Source: Folioceros fuciformis
Lineage: Eukaryota; Anthocerotophyta; Anthocerotopsida; Anthocerotales
NCBI GenBank assembly: GCA_049999805.1
Contig: JBNGIO010006284.1
Location: 153,434 to 217,433, forward strand
Length of the DNA: 64,000 bases
Direction: 5' to 3'
In this document: positions 1 through 9,512 of the stretch, piece after piece
Layout: each line of letters begins with the position of its first letter
How positions within the stretch are numbered: the stretch's first letter is position 1
Notes under the pieces: model-generated
Databases searched by the model: none
Told to the model about the DNA's origin: nothing
What the model saw: the letters and a program-made list of their open reading frames with translations, nothing else
Made by a program: the position numbers and the translations under genes

Positions 1-123
1 TTTTTGTTCTCTAAACCCTAAACCTCCCTATTTTTGTTCTCTAAACCTTAAACCTCCCTATTTTTTTCTCTAAACCCTAAACCTCCCTATTTTTATTCGT
101 TAAACCCTAAACCTCCCTCCCTA
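1..123. repeat. Telomere-like 29-34 base satellite
   Basis: Four head-to-tail units (1-30, 31-60, 61-89, 90-123) each carry a plant telomere-type core CTAAACCCTAAACC followed by TCCC and a T-rich spacer. The second unit has one C-to-T change in the core and the fourth is longer. This is a satellite with telomere-like motifs, not a perfect (CCCTAAA)n array. The array starts at the window edge, so its full length is unknown. Confidence 0.8.
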
Positions 124-157
124 TTTTTGTCCGCAATGCTCTACATCCATTCTTCTG

Positions 158-460
158 CTGCCATGCTTGTCCTCCTCCCTAAATCCATTCTTGTGGTGCT
201 GCTAAATCCATTCTTGTGCTGCCATGCTTGTCCTCCTCCTCCTGTCTAGGTGCACCGCTGCCATGCTTGTCCTCCTCCTCCTGTCTAGGTGCACCGCCCG
301 GGGACCCTTCTGCTGCCATGCTTGTCCTCCTCCTCCTCCTGTCTAGGTGCACCGCCGGGGGACCCTGATGTCTAGGTGCACTGCCCGGGGGACCCTGATG
401 TCTAGGTGCACTGCCCGGGGGACCCTGATGTCTAGGTGCACCGCCCTGGGACCCTGATGC
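158..460. repeat. Composite minisatellite (CCATGCTTGTCCTCC and GTCTAGGTGCAC units)
   Basis: Two short units alternate. One contains GCTGCCATGCTTGTCCTCCT with a variable number of CCT triplets. The other contains GTCTAGGTGCACCGCC followed by GGGGACCCTGAT, with a period near 31 bases from about 340 to 460. On the minus strand they are the 3' end of the F-box reading frame and encode the repeats APRHQGPPGS and APRQEEEDKHGS. Copy number is probably variable. Confidence 0.75.
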
Positions 461-1235
461 CTTCGTCATCTCCCCTACTACGCCTAAGCTCCAGGCCCCA
501 GAATTGCTGCAATACACGCCGACCACGTCCGCCGGGTAGCGACACTGCGCAGTGGCAACTACCTTGAGCCTGGCCTGCTTGGCCGCCTGCAGCACCTTCC
601 CGGGGCCCTTCCAGTCTTCCCTCTGCACGAGGCCCCCCAAGGGGAGGTCCAGCCCTGATCTGTCGTCGGAATTTACGAGGTAGACGACCAGGCTGCGATC
701 CCTCCCTTCCGCACAGCACACCGCCCCGCTATTGAAGCTCACATACTGGAGGAGGAAGCTCACCTCGTGCTCGACTCCGTCAAGGCGGGGCCGGAAAGGG
801 TGCAGTTGAACGTAGCGGATTCCGTACCGGGATGGGGAGAATCTCTGCACCGTCCGCAAATGGCTGATGTCTCGATCATGTCTGGCTCATGTCGCGCAAT
901 GACGAGTCCCACATATCCTGCTTCATGAAGGATACGAGAGTCACCCGCGGGCGCGGCCGGGGCGGACCCAGCAGCTCCTTCCACCTTTTGCTCACGGTCC
1001 GGAACCTTGGCCTGCTCCACGCTGGCAGAGATTTCACAACCGTCTCCAGGATATCTTCAGGCAGCTGGCTCCAGAGCTCTGCGTCCATGTCGGGGACCTG
1101 GAGGTGTTGAGATGCAAACCGCTGCTCGTCCACCAGATGCAGCAGCAAATGCGTCATGGCGGATTCTGGAGCGCTGTGATCCGCCATCGCCGCCTCCATC
1201 TCGAGCTCCGAATGAGGGGATGAAGAATCCATCAT
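179..1235 (-). pseudogene. F-box protein with a broken reading frame
   Basis: F-box proteins are the substrate-binding part of SCF ubiquitin ligases. The minus-strand frame beginning around 1235 (MMDSSSPHSELE; other upstream Met codons exist) contains an F-box at about 1076-954, with WSQLPEDILE, then SLPAW and a VSKRWKELL end. This frame stops at 876-878. A second frame from about 880 down to 179 continues with text typical of plant F-box proteins with a kelch-like C-terminal part (LVVYLVN, KVVATAQ, VYCSNSGAWSLG). The frame change lies between about 895 and 875. Either a one- or two-base indel or an unseen intron separates them. The C-terminus runs into the minisatellite and becomes low-complexity. 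I infer a decayed or mis-sequenced F-box gene; the F-box itself is clear, the substrate is unknown. Confidence 0.6.
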
Positions 1236-2084
1236 GCTCCTCCTCACCGTCGTCCCTGAGTGGATTCCCAATGCCGAGATGTTGAATCTCATTTTCCTGC
1301 AGTGTGCCTCAAGATACCCGGTCGCTAGGCTAGGATACAGGGAATATGCCAACGTACAGGGCAAAATTGTTGCCTTTCTTGATGGTAAAAAATATCCCCT
1401 CAAACGACTGTGATTCTCTTCCCGCATGAGAATCCTTGAAGACCAAGGCAGAGGTAGTTTCCTCCTGTATGCACCAATGATATGACGGTGACCAAGTTCT
1501 TCAGCCCTCGCCGCCTTCCGCGCTTGAACCCTGTTGAATATCTCAGACACACAAGCTACGATCATCAAAAATCGTCCCCAGTTCTGTTAGGATCGGTGTC
1601 GTTTCCAATTCGTTTCCAGAGAGCAACGACTTAACATCACATGAATGATGAGACAGATCCAGACTCTTTCCACAGATATCAGCGCGCACTCCTCAATTGC
1701 TAGCACGGATAGGATGAACACGTCTCCGAATGCCTCATGGCCGCCCTGACAATCATCTGCATCTACTTGAAGGGAGTCAGATCAGCGTCACCATCTAGAA
1801 CTTCAAGCGTGGATCACAGGCTTGAGGAGGCAAGCTGAGTAACGGTGATTGAACCCTAAACCCTAGAATGAAATCAGAGCTCGCATATGGCCTGAGAATC
1901 CGCTCCGTTGGGCTTGCTTTCCCGGACACTATCAGGACAAACGCTGGCGGAGCAATGAAATTGCTCCGAGGCCTAATAAGGGCACGAAGACCCTGCCTCC
2001 TCGAAAACAGAGTATCTAGTAAATGTTTAAAATAAACTTTTTCAATAATGAAATTTTTGCCACAAATAGATAAGCGACTGTTTA
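1236..2084. other. Intergenic, upstream of the F-box frame
   Basis: No gene recognised. The F-box frame stays open up to about 1568, so part of this stretch may be 5' coding or leader sequence. A telo-box-like motif ACCCTAAACCCTAG lies at about 1853-1866. Such boxes are common in plant promoters, but no downstream gene is evident here. Confidence 0.4.
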
Positions 2085-2156
2085 GTGGCTGTAGTTCAGT
2101 GGTTAGAATTCCACGTTATGGCCGTGGAGATTTGGTCTCGAATCTTAACAGCTACA
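2085..2156 (+). tRNA. tRNA-His-like gene, decayed, anticodon ATG
   Basis: The sequence follows the plant nuclear tRNA-His almost throughout. It has a 7-pair acceptor stem (GTGGCTG with CAGCTAC, one G-U), a D arm GTAGTTCAGTGGTTAGAA and an anticodon stem CCACG/CGTGG. The anticodon at 2118-2120 is ATG where the usual gene has GTG. The T stem is weak: TTGGT with CTTAA gives two wobble pairs and one mismatch. Most differences from the usual gene look like C-to-T or G-to-A transitions, as expected for methylation-driven decay. I infer a pseudogene, but the cloverleaf can still be drawn. Confidence 0.65.
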
Positions 2157-4963
2157 CTGTTGAGGCTTAAATCCAGCATTCTACTTTTTCCCCTCCTACG
2201 CCAAAGTTGTAAGACAAGGCCAGAGGTCTTTTTCCTCCACCAAAGTTCTAAGACAAGGTCGGAGCTAAGCTAAGAGGTCTTGCTGTGAGCGTGATTTCAG
2301 CCAGACGCAGTTGCCGGATAGAGTCGTTTTTGGATTCAGGAGCAAAGACACTGCATATGTTTGGAGAGTGTGACCTTTATTGTCATGTTGTGCCTTCTCA
2401 TTGTCTATTGTCCGCTTCCGAGGAACCCACAGTTTGGAGTGTGTCACATTTGTGATCTCCCCTCTTGATCTCTGTCTTCATGTTGTTGCTTGTTTTTTTT
2501 GTTCACATGACGAATGCTTGCTGATTGTCCTTCCGAATCATATGAAGTGGCTTATGTATGAAAGTGAGAGTGGGTTGAGACTACCTGATATTCGTCCTCC
2601 GTTCCTTTTTATCACTTTGATCATGGATAGGCTGGACGGTCCAGTGACCCCTATTCTGAACTATTGAACTTACCAACTTCCGTGATCACAGTTCTTTTCG
2701 TAGCCGACAAACCAGAGTTTGTCCCAGCAATCCTGCAACTCGGCTGCAACTGGAAAATACCTTTTGTGGAAGAGGCTATGGTTCCTTGTTCGTATACTGT
2801 GAGCCATTGATTCAGTCCATGGGCCGCGAGCTGAATGCAGGAGCTCAGCACAACAGAGTGCTCTTGACGCATCTTTCAAAGATCTGTTGGTGATCACAGG
2901 TATGCCCTAAGATCACTAGGCGTCGCAGTCTGGTCTGTATGAATCCTCTTGTCTCCACTAGCAGGCTGAGGGTCTGTGCTCTCAGGATGTCGTTCCATCA
3001 TGGCAGGAAGATTCCTTCCTCAAGTCAAATATGTACGTACGACAAGTTCGGTGATCTTGTAGCCATAAAGAAGACGGTTGATGAACTTCAGTACAGCTTT
3101 ACAAGCAACCAGAAGGTGCAGACACCGGGCACACTTCCACACTGCCATGATTGTGAGGCTTCACGCTCAGTTCAGTGGGACACCGTGACGCATGTGTTCT
3201 GGATGGAGATTACACGGTTCGCGTGGTGGCAACGTAGTCTATACCGAGTGTCGAAAAGTGCAGGGTAAGACGACGTTTTCGAAGACGTGAGACTACGACG
3301 AAAGACGAATCAACTTGCGGGGTGATTCTTCCGTTCATAGACGGAGGACGGACTTTCACGTAAGCCTGGAATACACTACGAACAACCCCGCCAAGTCTGA
3401 GAGGTAAGCCTAAGGAGCATCTCGGAGGGACCACACAAGCTAACGTGGTTGGTGATGAGGCTGCATGGAGTGCGATTGGTGGATCTGCCGTGCCCCCAGC
3501 GCGCATTGGGCGGGCCTGTGTGTCCCACCACCCACTCTCCTTTTACGACCAGACCTCTACCCTGCAAGTGGACAAGCCAAGTCCCTTTGTCCCATACTTG
3601 GCCTTTCCTTGTAGGCGATGTACTGAGGCCATCCTTGCAGCTCGTTAGAGACCCGTTAGTAAAACGGAGCTGATGGATCCTTTTTCTGTTTGTCTTACCT
3701 ATCCTCTGATATGGGAGTCTGGATTAATGTCTGCTTTTGGTTGTTGACTTCTGCTCAGACTGTTATCTCCTGGTCCAAAGTCAGCAAAGTCCTAACAGGT
3801 GAGCAATCAGTGATTACGGAATGTGATCTTCGTGTCTCATTTACTTGGCTGCACTTTCATGTATGCTTTGTGCAGTACGGTACTACCATCAGGCAAGGCA
3901 TTCGGAAGAATCTGGTTGGTGACTTTTGGTCCTAGCATTTTCCCCCAGCTTGTAGCTATGTTGGTATGTGTCCGTACAAACTCTTCTAAGCTAGCAAAAA
4001 TTGTAGCACATCAATGTCATCTATTATGCTGAATGTTTCATCTAGACCAGAAAAACAAAGTTTGGGTGTATGTCTTCATGTCCTTCTAAGACATCTTGAG
4101 AACAATTTTCCACAAATTGGATGTTGCAAGGTATGCTTCTTCCTCTTCTTCCTTTGAACTGGTTTCTCTGTCGTGTTTTATTTAGAGCTTCCTATTCTTG
4201 CTGCATAGTTTGTAGGTTTTGTGCCACGATTTTCTTCTCCTTTCAAGTGTAGTTTGTAGGCACAATGTATTGAAGTTGAGATGAGGAGTTGAAGTACTCT
4301 ATTCTAGGGCTTTGCTGTTGTTGCTGCTCCATTTCAATGCTCCTTTGTTGCATTTGGTAGATGTCTTTTCTCCATCCTCTTCATTCTTGTAAAGTACAGC
4401 CTTCCCAAGAATATTTCATGAGGAAAATAATACGACAGAGATGGAGGGTGAGAGGCTATGTAGTTAGAGTGTGAGTTTAGAGGGGTGATAGCCATAGCAC
4501 ATGACCAGGCGAGCTAAGCCGGCCGAGATGTGAGGGTTCACGAAACCAGACATACAGACAAGGACACGGGAGATGGACACTTGAGACGATCGTGGCCACC
4601 AGTTTTGCACGAGGCTGTACGAAACTGTTGCTGAAATGCAGTGGATGAGAGAAGTATGTATGGACAAGAGGAAACGAGGCTGACCCAGGTCCAGATAGCC
4701 GTTTCCTTCGTCGGTCTCCGTGTCCAAGTGGCAAGAAATTCAGGCCAGAGGTTTATCTGGCCGTGAAACGTATGAATGTGTGCAAACGCTATGGAAGGCT
4801 AGAAATGGAGATGGAAGAAGATAGCTTTGAGGCAGCTTTTGGGCCTCAAGCTTTCTCCGACTTCATCGCACTCTAAGGAGGTTAACGGGCGTGCACGCCA
4901 TTTACTCCGCGGTGTGAAGGAGTAGAAGGGTGTGTGGGAGAGTGTAGGAGACGGAGGCGAGAC
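2157..4963. other. 2.8 kb without a recognised gene; possible degraded coding fragments
   Basis: No protein family is recognised. Coding-like plus-strand fragments occur at about 2640-2830 (reads LFVADKPEFVPAILQLG then stops), 2960-3265 and 3450-3650 (ends LAFPCRRCTEAILAAR). They lie near plausible splice signals such as ATCACAG|GTATGC at 2898, but I could not join them without meeting stops. They may be exons of an unknown gene or a relic. From about 3660 to 4960 nothing is seen apart from the leader of the next gene. Confidence 0.3.
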
Positions 4964-6586
4964 ATGGCCGCAGCAGGAGGTAAGCAGAGCAGTCGGGACG
5001 TCGTGCTGGTGCTGTTGCTGGCCCTGTTGCTGTTGCAGCTAGCCTGCGCGCACCTGTTGCTGATCCCGCATTGTGGCTGCAGGGCTTGCGCTTCCTTGCA
5101 GGTCCGCCCTGGATTTGGGCGGGTCGGGGTCGGGGTTGGCCGCCAAGCAGGTCAAGGCTGGATCCGTGGCCTTCCTCGGGGAGGCGGACGGCCTATGGCG
5201 GGCTAAGCTCGCTGCTTGCTTTGTGAGGACCAATCGTACGGCGCGCTGGAGAGTTCTCGTGTCCCGGATGCTATTGAATCCAGTGGAGGCGGACAAGCAG
5301 AAGGAGGAGGCGAGGCTGTACAGGAGGACGGTCTATGACCACGAGCAGTGGCGGCGGCACCGCAGCAGCACGCGCCATGCCCGCCACATTTTTTCCATCG
5401 CTTCCTCCAGGGTGATACTCTCGTTGGGTCCCGCGGTATACAGCCTCACGCTATTTTCTGCAGTCGTTGCTGTCTACAACGAGTTTGTGTCGTACAAGCT
5501 CATTCCGTTGCCGGAATGGCTGCCTGTCCTGCACATCTCCCCGCTGCCCATCCAGTTGTCGGCCCCGGCCTTGGCCTTGTTGCTGGTCTTCCGGACCAAC
5601 TCTGCTTACGGCCGGTTTGACGAGGCCCGGAAGATTTGGGGGTCCAATGTGAACAGGACGAGGGATATCGCTAGGCAGGCCTTGTCCTGGATCGATGCTC
5701 CTGAAGACGCTGGCAAGCTGAAAGAGTTTCTACGCTACTTGGTGAGTAGGGATGGAATGGCAGTCGTGATTGTGGCTTGGAAGTTTGTGGGTGAATCTGA
5801 TGCCGTGGCCCTGTCGTTTGCCACAGATAGCGTACCCGTATTGCCTGAAGGACCACCTTGTCCAGGAGGATGATCTGCGGAAGGAGCTCGCCCCTATTCT
5901 TCAGAAGAATGAGCTCGACAAGCTGCTGGCCAACTTTCACAGACCTAACCATGCTGTGCAGATGATGTCGGACACTCTTGCCAAATGCCACTTGTCGGAT
6001 ATCAACAGGTCTTCCATGGTGAGTTCGGCTCCAAGTGGATTCCTGGTGTGGTGAAGCCTTTCCGCTGCTGCCCACCTTCTCATTCCTCGCTTTGCATGAG
6101 CCGGCTGCAGGATCACAACTTGACCCAGTTCCACGACAACACGGGGGCCTGTGAACGTATCTTCAAGACTCCTATTCCTGTGTCCTACACACGGCTTACA
6201 TCCCGTTTCCTGGTCCTCTGGCACATCGTGATGCCTTTCTGCCTCTGGGATTCTTGCCAGCTGCTTCTGATCCCTGCAACTTTCGCTAGCGCAGCGGCCT
6301 TGCTGTGCATTGACGAGGTGAGCATCTTCCACTGCTCCGGCGACCAATCCGAATTGCAATTGCGTTCCCACCTGTTCTAAGCGTTCTTAACGCATCCACA
6401 CCCAATTGTTCGCAGGTTGGTGTGCTGATAGAAGAGCCCTTCTCAATTCTCGCCCTGCCAGCTCTGTGCCAGGGCATGCAGAAGGGTGTTGAGGGCCTTG
6501 TCATGTCACACGCGGACTGGCCTTCTCTCAGATCCGCCGGTGAAAGAGTTCAATCTGGAGTGCAGACTGTCAATGGCGTGAAGTAG
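4964..6586 (+). CDS. VCCN1: Bestrophin-like chloride channel, VCCN1 type, chloroplast
   Basis: Five exons with GT-AG introns join in frame: 4964-4979, 5083-5741, 5827-6018, 6111-6317 and 6416-6586, giving 414 residues. The N-terminus (MAAAGG, Ser/Ala/Gly-rich, few acids) fits a plastid transit peptide. The core matches plant VCCN1 bestrophins: RTVYDHEQWRRHRSS, the RHARHIF and SSRVILSL segment, PIQLSAPALALLLVFRTNSA, YGRFDEARKIWG, and later PIPVSYTRLTSRFLVLWH and CIDEVGVLIEEPFSILALP. In Arabidopsis this family forms a thylakoid voltage-dependent chloride channel that tunes proton motive force when light changes. The short first exon ends G|GTAAGC and is chosen because it splices in frame onto GGCTTGCG; an internal ATG (MLLNPVE) would be a shorter alternative. 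The family assignment is firm; the exact first exon is inferred. Confidence 0.9.
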
Positions 6587-7319
6587 ATCTCTGTCGTGTG
6601 CAAATTAGGTGAAGCAACTGTGCATCCCATCGAATCGGGTTGGGAACTTGAAGGATTGCTCAGCAGGATGAAATAGAGCGAGAGCCATGTATCGATCAGT
6701 GTGGTGAAACAGTGTAATGTCGTGAGCCAACACAAACGAAAGTACAGGTGAGATATGTCATGGCTTCTCCACATAATACTCACTTGACACCATCTTCACA
6801 TGCTATAGAGCTGCCACCAGATGGACTGCCAACTCATGGTTATAGCAGGTCCTTCTAAGGGAATTCCTGTTCTGTGTATCAAGTTGTCCCCATATCTGCC
6901 TGCGGGATGCAGGAACAATGTCCTTCCACGCAAGGTTATAAAGTGTTTGTGGATATAATAAAAGCACCCAAACTCTTGCCCCCGAGATAAGGGAGTAACA
7001 CCAGACGACAGACCGACCACAATAGAAAATGCTCCTAGTTAGCACCACAGCCCTTCGTTTACTACTACACGACGCCAATGAATGGCCAGCTGTCTCCTTC
7101 CAGTTACTCGGGAAAGGCTGTAGCAAGACTCTGCAAGTCCTTTACCCATCAATCTATTGTTCACCGACTGCGCAGAGATGCCCAAGCTTATTCCTGCACA
7201 ATTCCACCACAGTCCATCAGTTTACCATGCTCTCAACATCAAATCCCCGAACACTGAAAATGGACATATCGGTACACTGTCTCTCAGCAGAGGAAACACT
7301 CATCACACGAATCTCCGCG
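6587..7319. other. Intergenic between convergent genes
   Basis: This holds the 3' flanks of the VCCN1-like gene (plus) and the PLAC8 gene (minus). No conserved coding sequence, tRNA or repeat was recognised. Confidence 0.4.
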
Positions 7320-8000
7320 TCAGGTGTTCCAAACAGACGCTCTCAAGGAACGAAGCGAATTGCAGCATCGGCAACCAACAGGCAACACAGGATCAGCAAA
7401 GAAGGGTTTGCACTCAACCACGAAAGACTGATGAGGAGGAGGAATCAAGCGTCCTCCAGCATAGCTGTTGTATCCGGCGGCCTCCCTATACTTGAGCTCC
7501 CTGTGCTCTTGGCAAATGGCACAGTACCAGCAGAAGTAGTGCACCAGGAAGTCAGGCAACGGCCGGCTGGGAAGGTTGTACTTCCTCCTCAGCTTCTGCC
7601 GGTATGCAGTCGAATAAAGGCAGCCACAGGTGGTGAACTGCTGTAGCACATACCACACCAGAGCTGCCGTAGTGCAGGACGTCTCGCCATCATCCAATCG
7701 CTCTGCCACTCTCCCAAAGGCAATACAAGGGCAGATGAGCGTAAACAAGCAATTGCAAGGATCCATCATGCAGCCACACAGATCCGTCATCCATTCCCTG
7801 CGCTGGAGGTACTCCGGAGGCCGCGTGTAGGTCACAGGATGGCCAGAGGCCGGGGCTCCATAGGCCTGATAAGAAGGATGAGGCGCCGGCGCGTGCTGCC
7901 CCTGCTGCTGCGCTAGCCATGGTGAATGGTGCTGTGCCACAGGCGTCCCGTATGCTGTAGCCTGGTAGTGAGGATATCCTGGAGCAGGCTCGTCCGCCAT
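7320..8000 (-). CDS. PLAC8/Cys-rich domain protein (PCR/CNR family)
   Basis: A single exon encodes 226 residues. The start is the first ATG (MADEPAPGYPHYQ); the frame upstream opens only with TTG. The first 75 residues are rich in Pro, Gln, Ala, His and Tyr. The PLAC8 domain follows: WMTDLCGCMMDPCNCLF, the ICPCIAFGR motif, a hydrophobic segment AALVWYVLQQF, then YRQKLRRKYNLP and FCWYCAICQEHRELKYRE. In plants this family includes plasma-membrane proteins of cadmium/zinc resistance and cell number control; the substrate cannot be read from sequence. Beyond CQEHREL there are about 60 extra residues (YNSYAGGRLIPPPHQSF and on), longer than is usual, so an unrecognised 3' intron or lineage-specific tail is possible. 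Confidence 0.85.
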   Translation of the reverse strand: MADEPAPGYPHYQATAYGTPVAQHHSPWLAQQQGQHAPAPHPSYQAYGAPASGHPVTYTRPPEYLQRREWMTDLCGCMMDPCNCLFTLICPCIAFGRVAERLDDGETSCTTAALVWYVLQQFTTCGCLYSTAYRQKLRRKYNLPSRPLPDFLVHYFCWYCAICQEHRELKYREAAGYNSYAGGRLIPPPHQSFVVECKPFFADPVLPVGCRCCNSLRSLRASVWNT

Positions 8001-9512
8001 AGCGTCACCAAGCCGGCCGACGTCGTCCCTGCTGCCTTGCAACGTACTGGCACGAACCACAGCCAAAACCTCCTCCAATCCACCACTTCAGCTGAACTCC
8101 AGATGCAAAGATAGCGCAGCCAGCAAGTTTGCTCGTTTACCGTGGAAAGTGATCGAACTGGTAAAGCAACGATAACCCGGTAACAGTAGGGCTGGCTGGA
8201 GAGCGCTGACATGTTGATAGGATGCTGTAGCAGTCTGGAAAGGGCGATCGAGCTCACATGTCCAAGATGCCACTCATAGAGCTCTGCAAGGGGTCCTGAT
8301 GTTCTGCAGATGGTTGCGCGTTTGGCATCATCGATTGCAGGCATGTTTTTCATGTTTGGAGGAGCCACAGGCTGTGCTTAAGGCGCTGAAGACGTCGCTG
8401 CTGCCTTGCCCCAGACGCGGGGCCACCATGGTTGAGTACGAGCCAGTTTCTCGGTTCTTTGCTGCTGCTGCTCCGGCTAGAGGGCAACAATCCTGCCATC
8501 TACTGCCCTGATTGCCAACTGCTGCTGCCGATGCATGAGACCAATACAGGCCATCGGAGAGCAGAATGGCAAGCGGTTGGGGCAAATCTGATTCCACGAT
8601 GGGCACTCCCTCCAGGAGTGTTGAACAGAATGAGTACCGGTTATGCCCGGCACCACTCAGCGGAATACAAGTACTGTTCCAGATGCGGAGCTGTGCATTA
8701 GGAATCTGTCCTCCGTCAGGCTGTTGTTCGTTTGTTTTGCCATCCTATCCTGAGTCATAAGAATCCGGCCTTGGATTCCTGACTGCCTTGTTATCATGGT
8801 GGATTGGCAGGATTGATTAGCGGAGAGGATGGCAGCCTTCTGGCTTGCTCTTGCTCTTGCTCTCCTGGTATATGCTTATGGTTGTAGCCATCCATCCCTG
8901 CATATGCAAATGCACCTTGGGAGAACAAATCCGTCGGCATATACCTTGCCAACATGCCCCTCAAGTTCAAGCCAAGAGTACATCAGCATCAAGTCCATGA
9001 GTATTTTCTGTTCCTCTTTCATCTTCATTGGATATACATGGAATTTCGTATTGAAAATAAAAAAATTCATCTACCTATGACAGCCTAAAATAGTCTTAAC
9101 ATCGTTGCCTGTGACGACCTAAGTTCGATTCTAGGCGGGTGCACCGGGTTAATATGCTAAGTAATGTGTTTATTTTATTATTTATGATTTGGTTTTATGC
9201 AGTTGATCAGAACGTTTCCGCGAGTTTACGAGGCGAAACGCTAGACATGCCTTCTCAGCATGCCCAGAAAGTGAAGTGGCCTACTTCTTGACAGGCATTC
9301 GTGCTCTCTACCTTAATAATCTAACTGACATTTTCAATATCCAGTATCCAAGGATCAATTTTTGTAGAACCTCTCACCTCTTATGCTTTGCTAACAAGAC
9401 AGATCGGGATTTCAATTCAAGTTGTCTTTATTCAGAAGCTTTTAACTCCGGCAGTCGAAGCGCCTATTAGCCTGGGCCCTGTTCACACCGCGTACAAATG
9501 CCGCAGGAGATG
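8001..9512. other. Intergenic with one small candidate ORF
   Basis: This contains the promoter side of the PLAC8 gene, the small zinc-ribbon-like ORF at 8432-8701, and AT-rich sequence after 8980. A T-loop-like TTCGATTC at about 9124-9131 has no full cloverleaf around it. The minus-strand 3' flank of the UNC93-like gene lies at the right edge. Nothing else recognised. Confidence 0.4.
8432..8701 (+). CDS. Small ORF with CxxC...CxxC zinc-ribbon look
   Basis: I do not recognise this protein. The frame encodes YCPDCQLLLPMHE near its start and YCSRCGAVH at its end, two CxxC pairs about 55 residues apart, with a hydrophilic middle containing PRWALPPGVLNRMS. It has no in-frame ATG before the first CxxC. 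A Kozak-perfect GCCACCATGG at 8425-8434 lies in another frame and reads MVEYEPVSRFFAAAAPARG before stopping. So either a frameshift separates the two parts or an exon is missing. The spacing and CGAVH end suggest a metal-binding ribbon, but this is weak evidence. Confidence 0.3.
   Translation: MSTSQFLGSLLLLLRLEGNNPAIYCPDCQLLLPMHETNTGHRRAEWQAVGANLIPRWALPPGVLNRMSTGYARHHSAEYKYCSRCGAVH

Noticed and set aside
9100-9146. tRNA-Gly-like 3' end (TTCGATTC and GGTGCACC)
   Set aside because: No matching 5' acceptor half or D arm is present and the T stem does not pair, so no tRNA can be supported.
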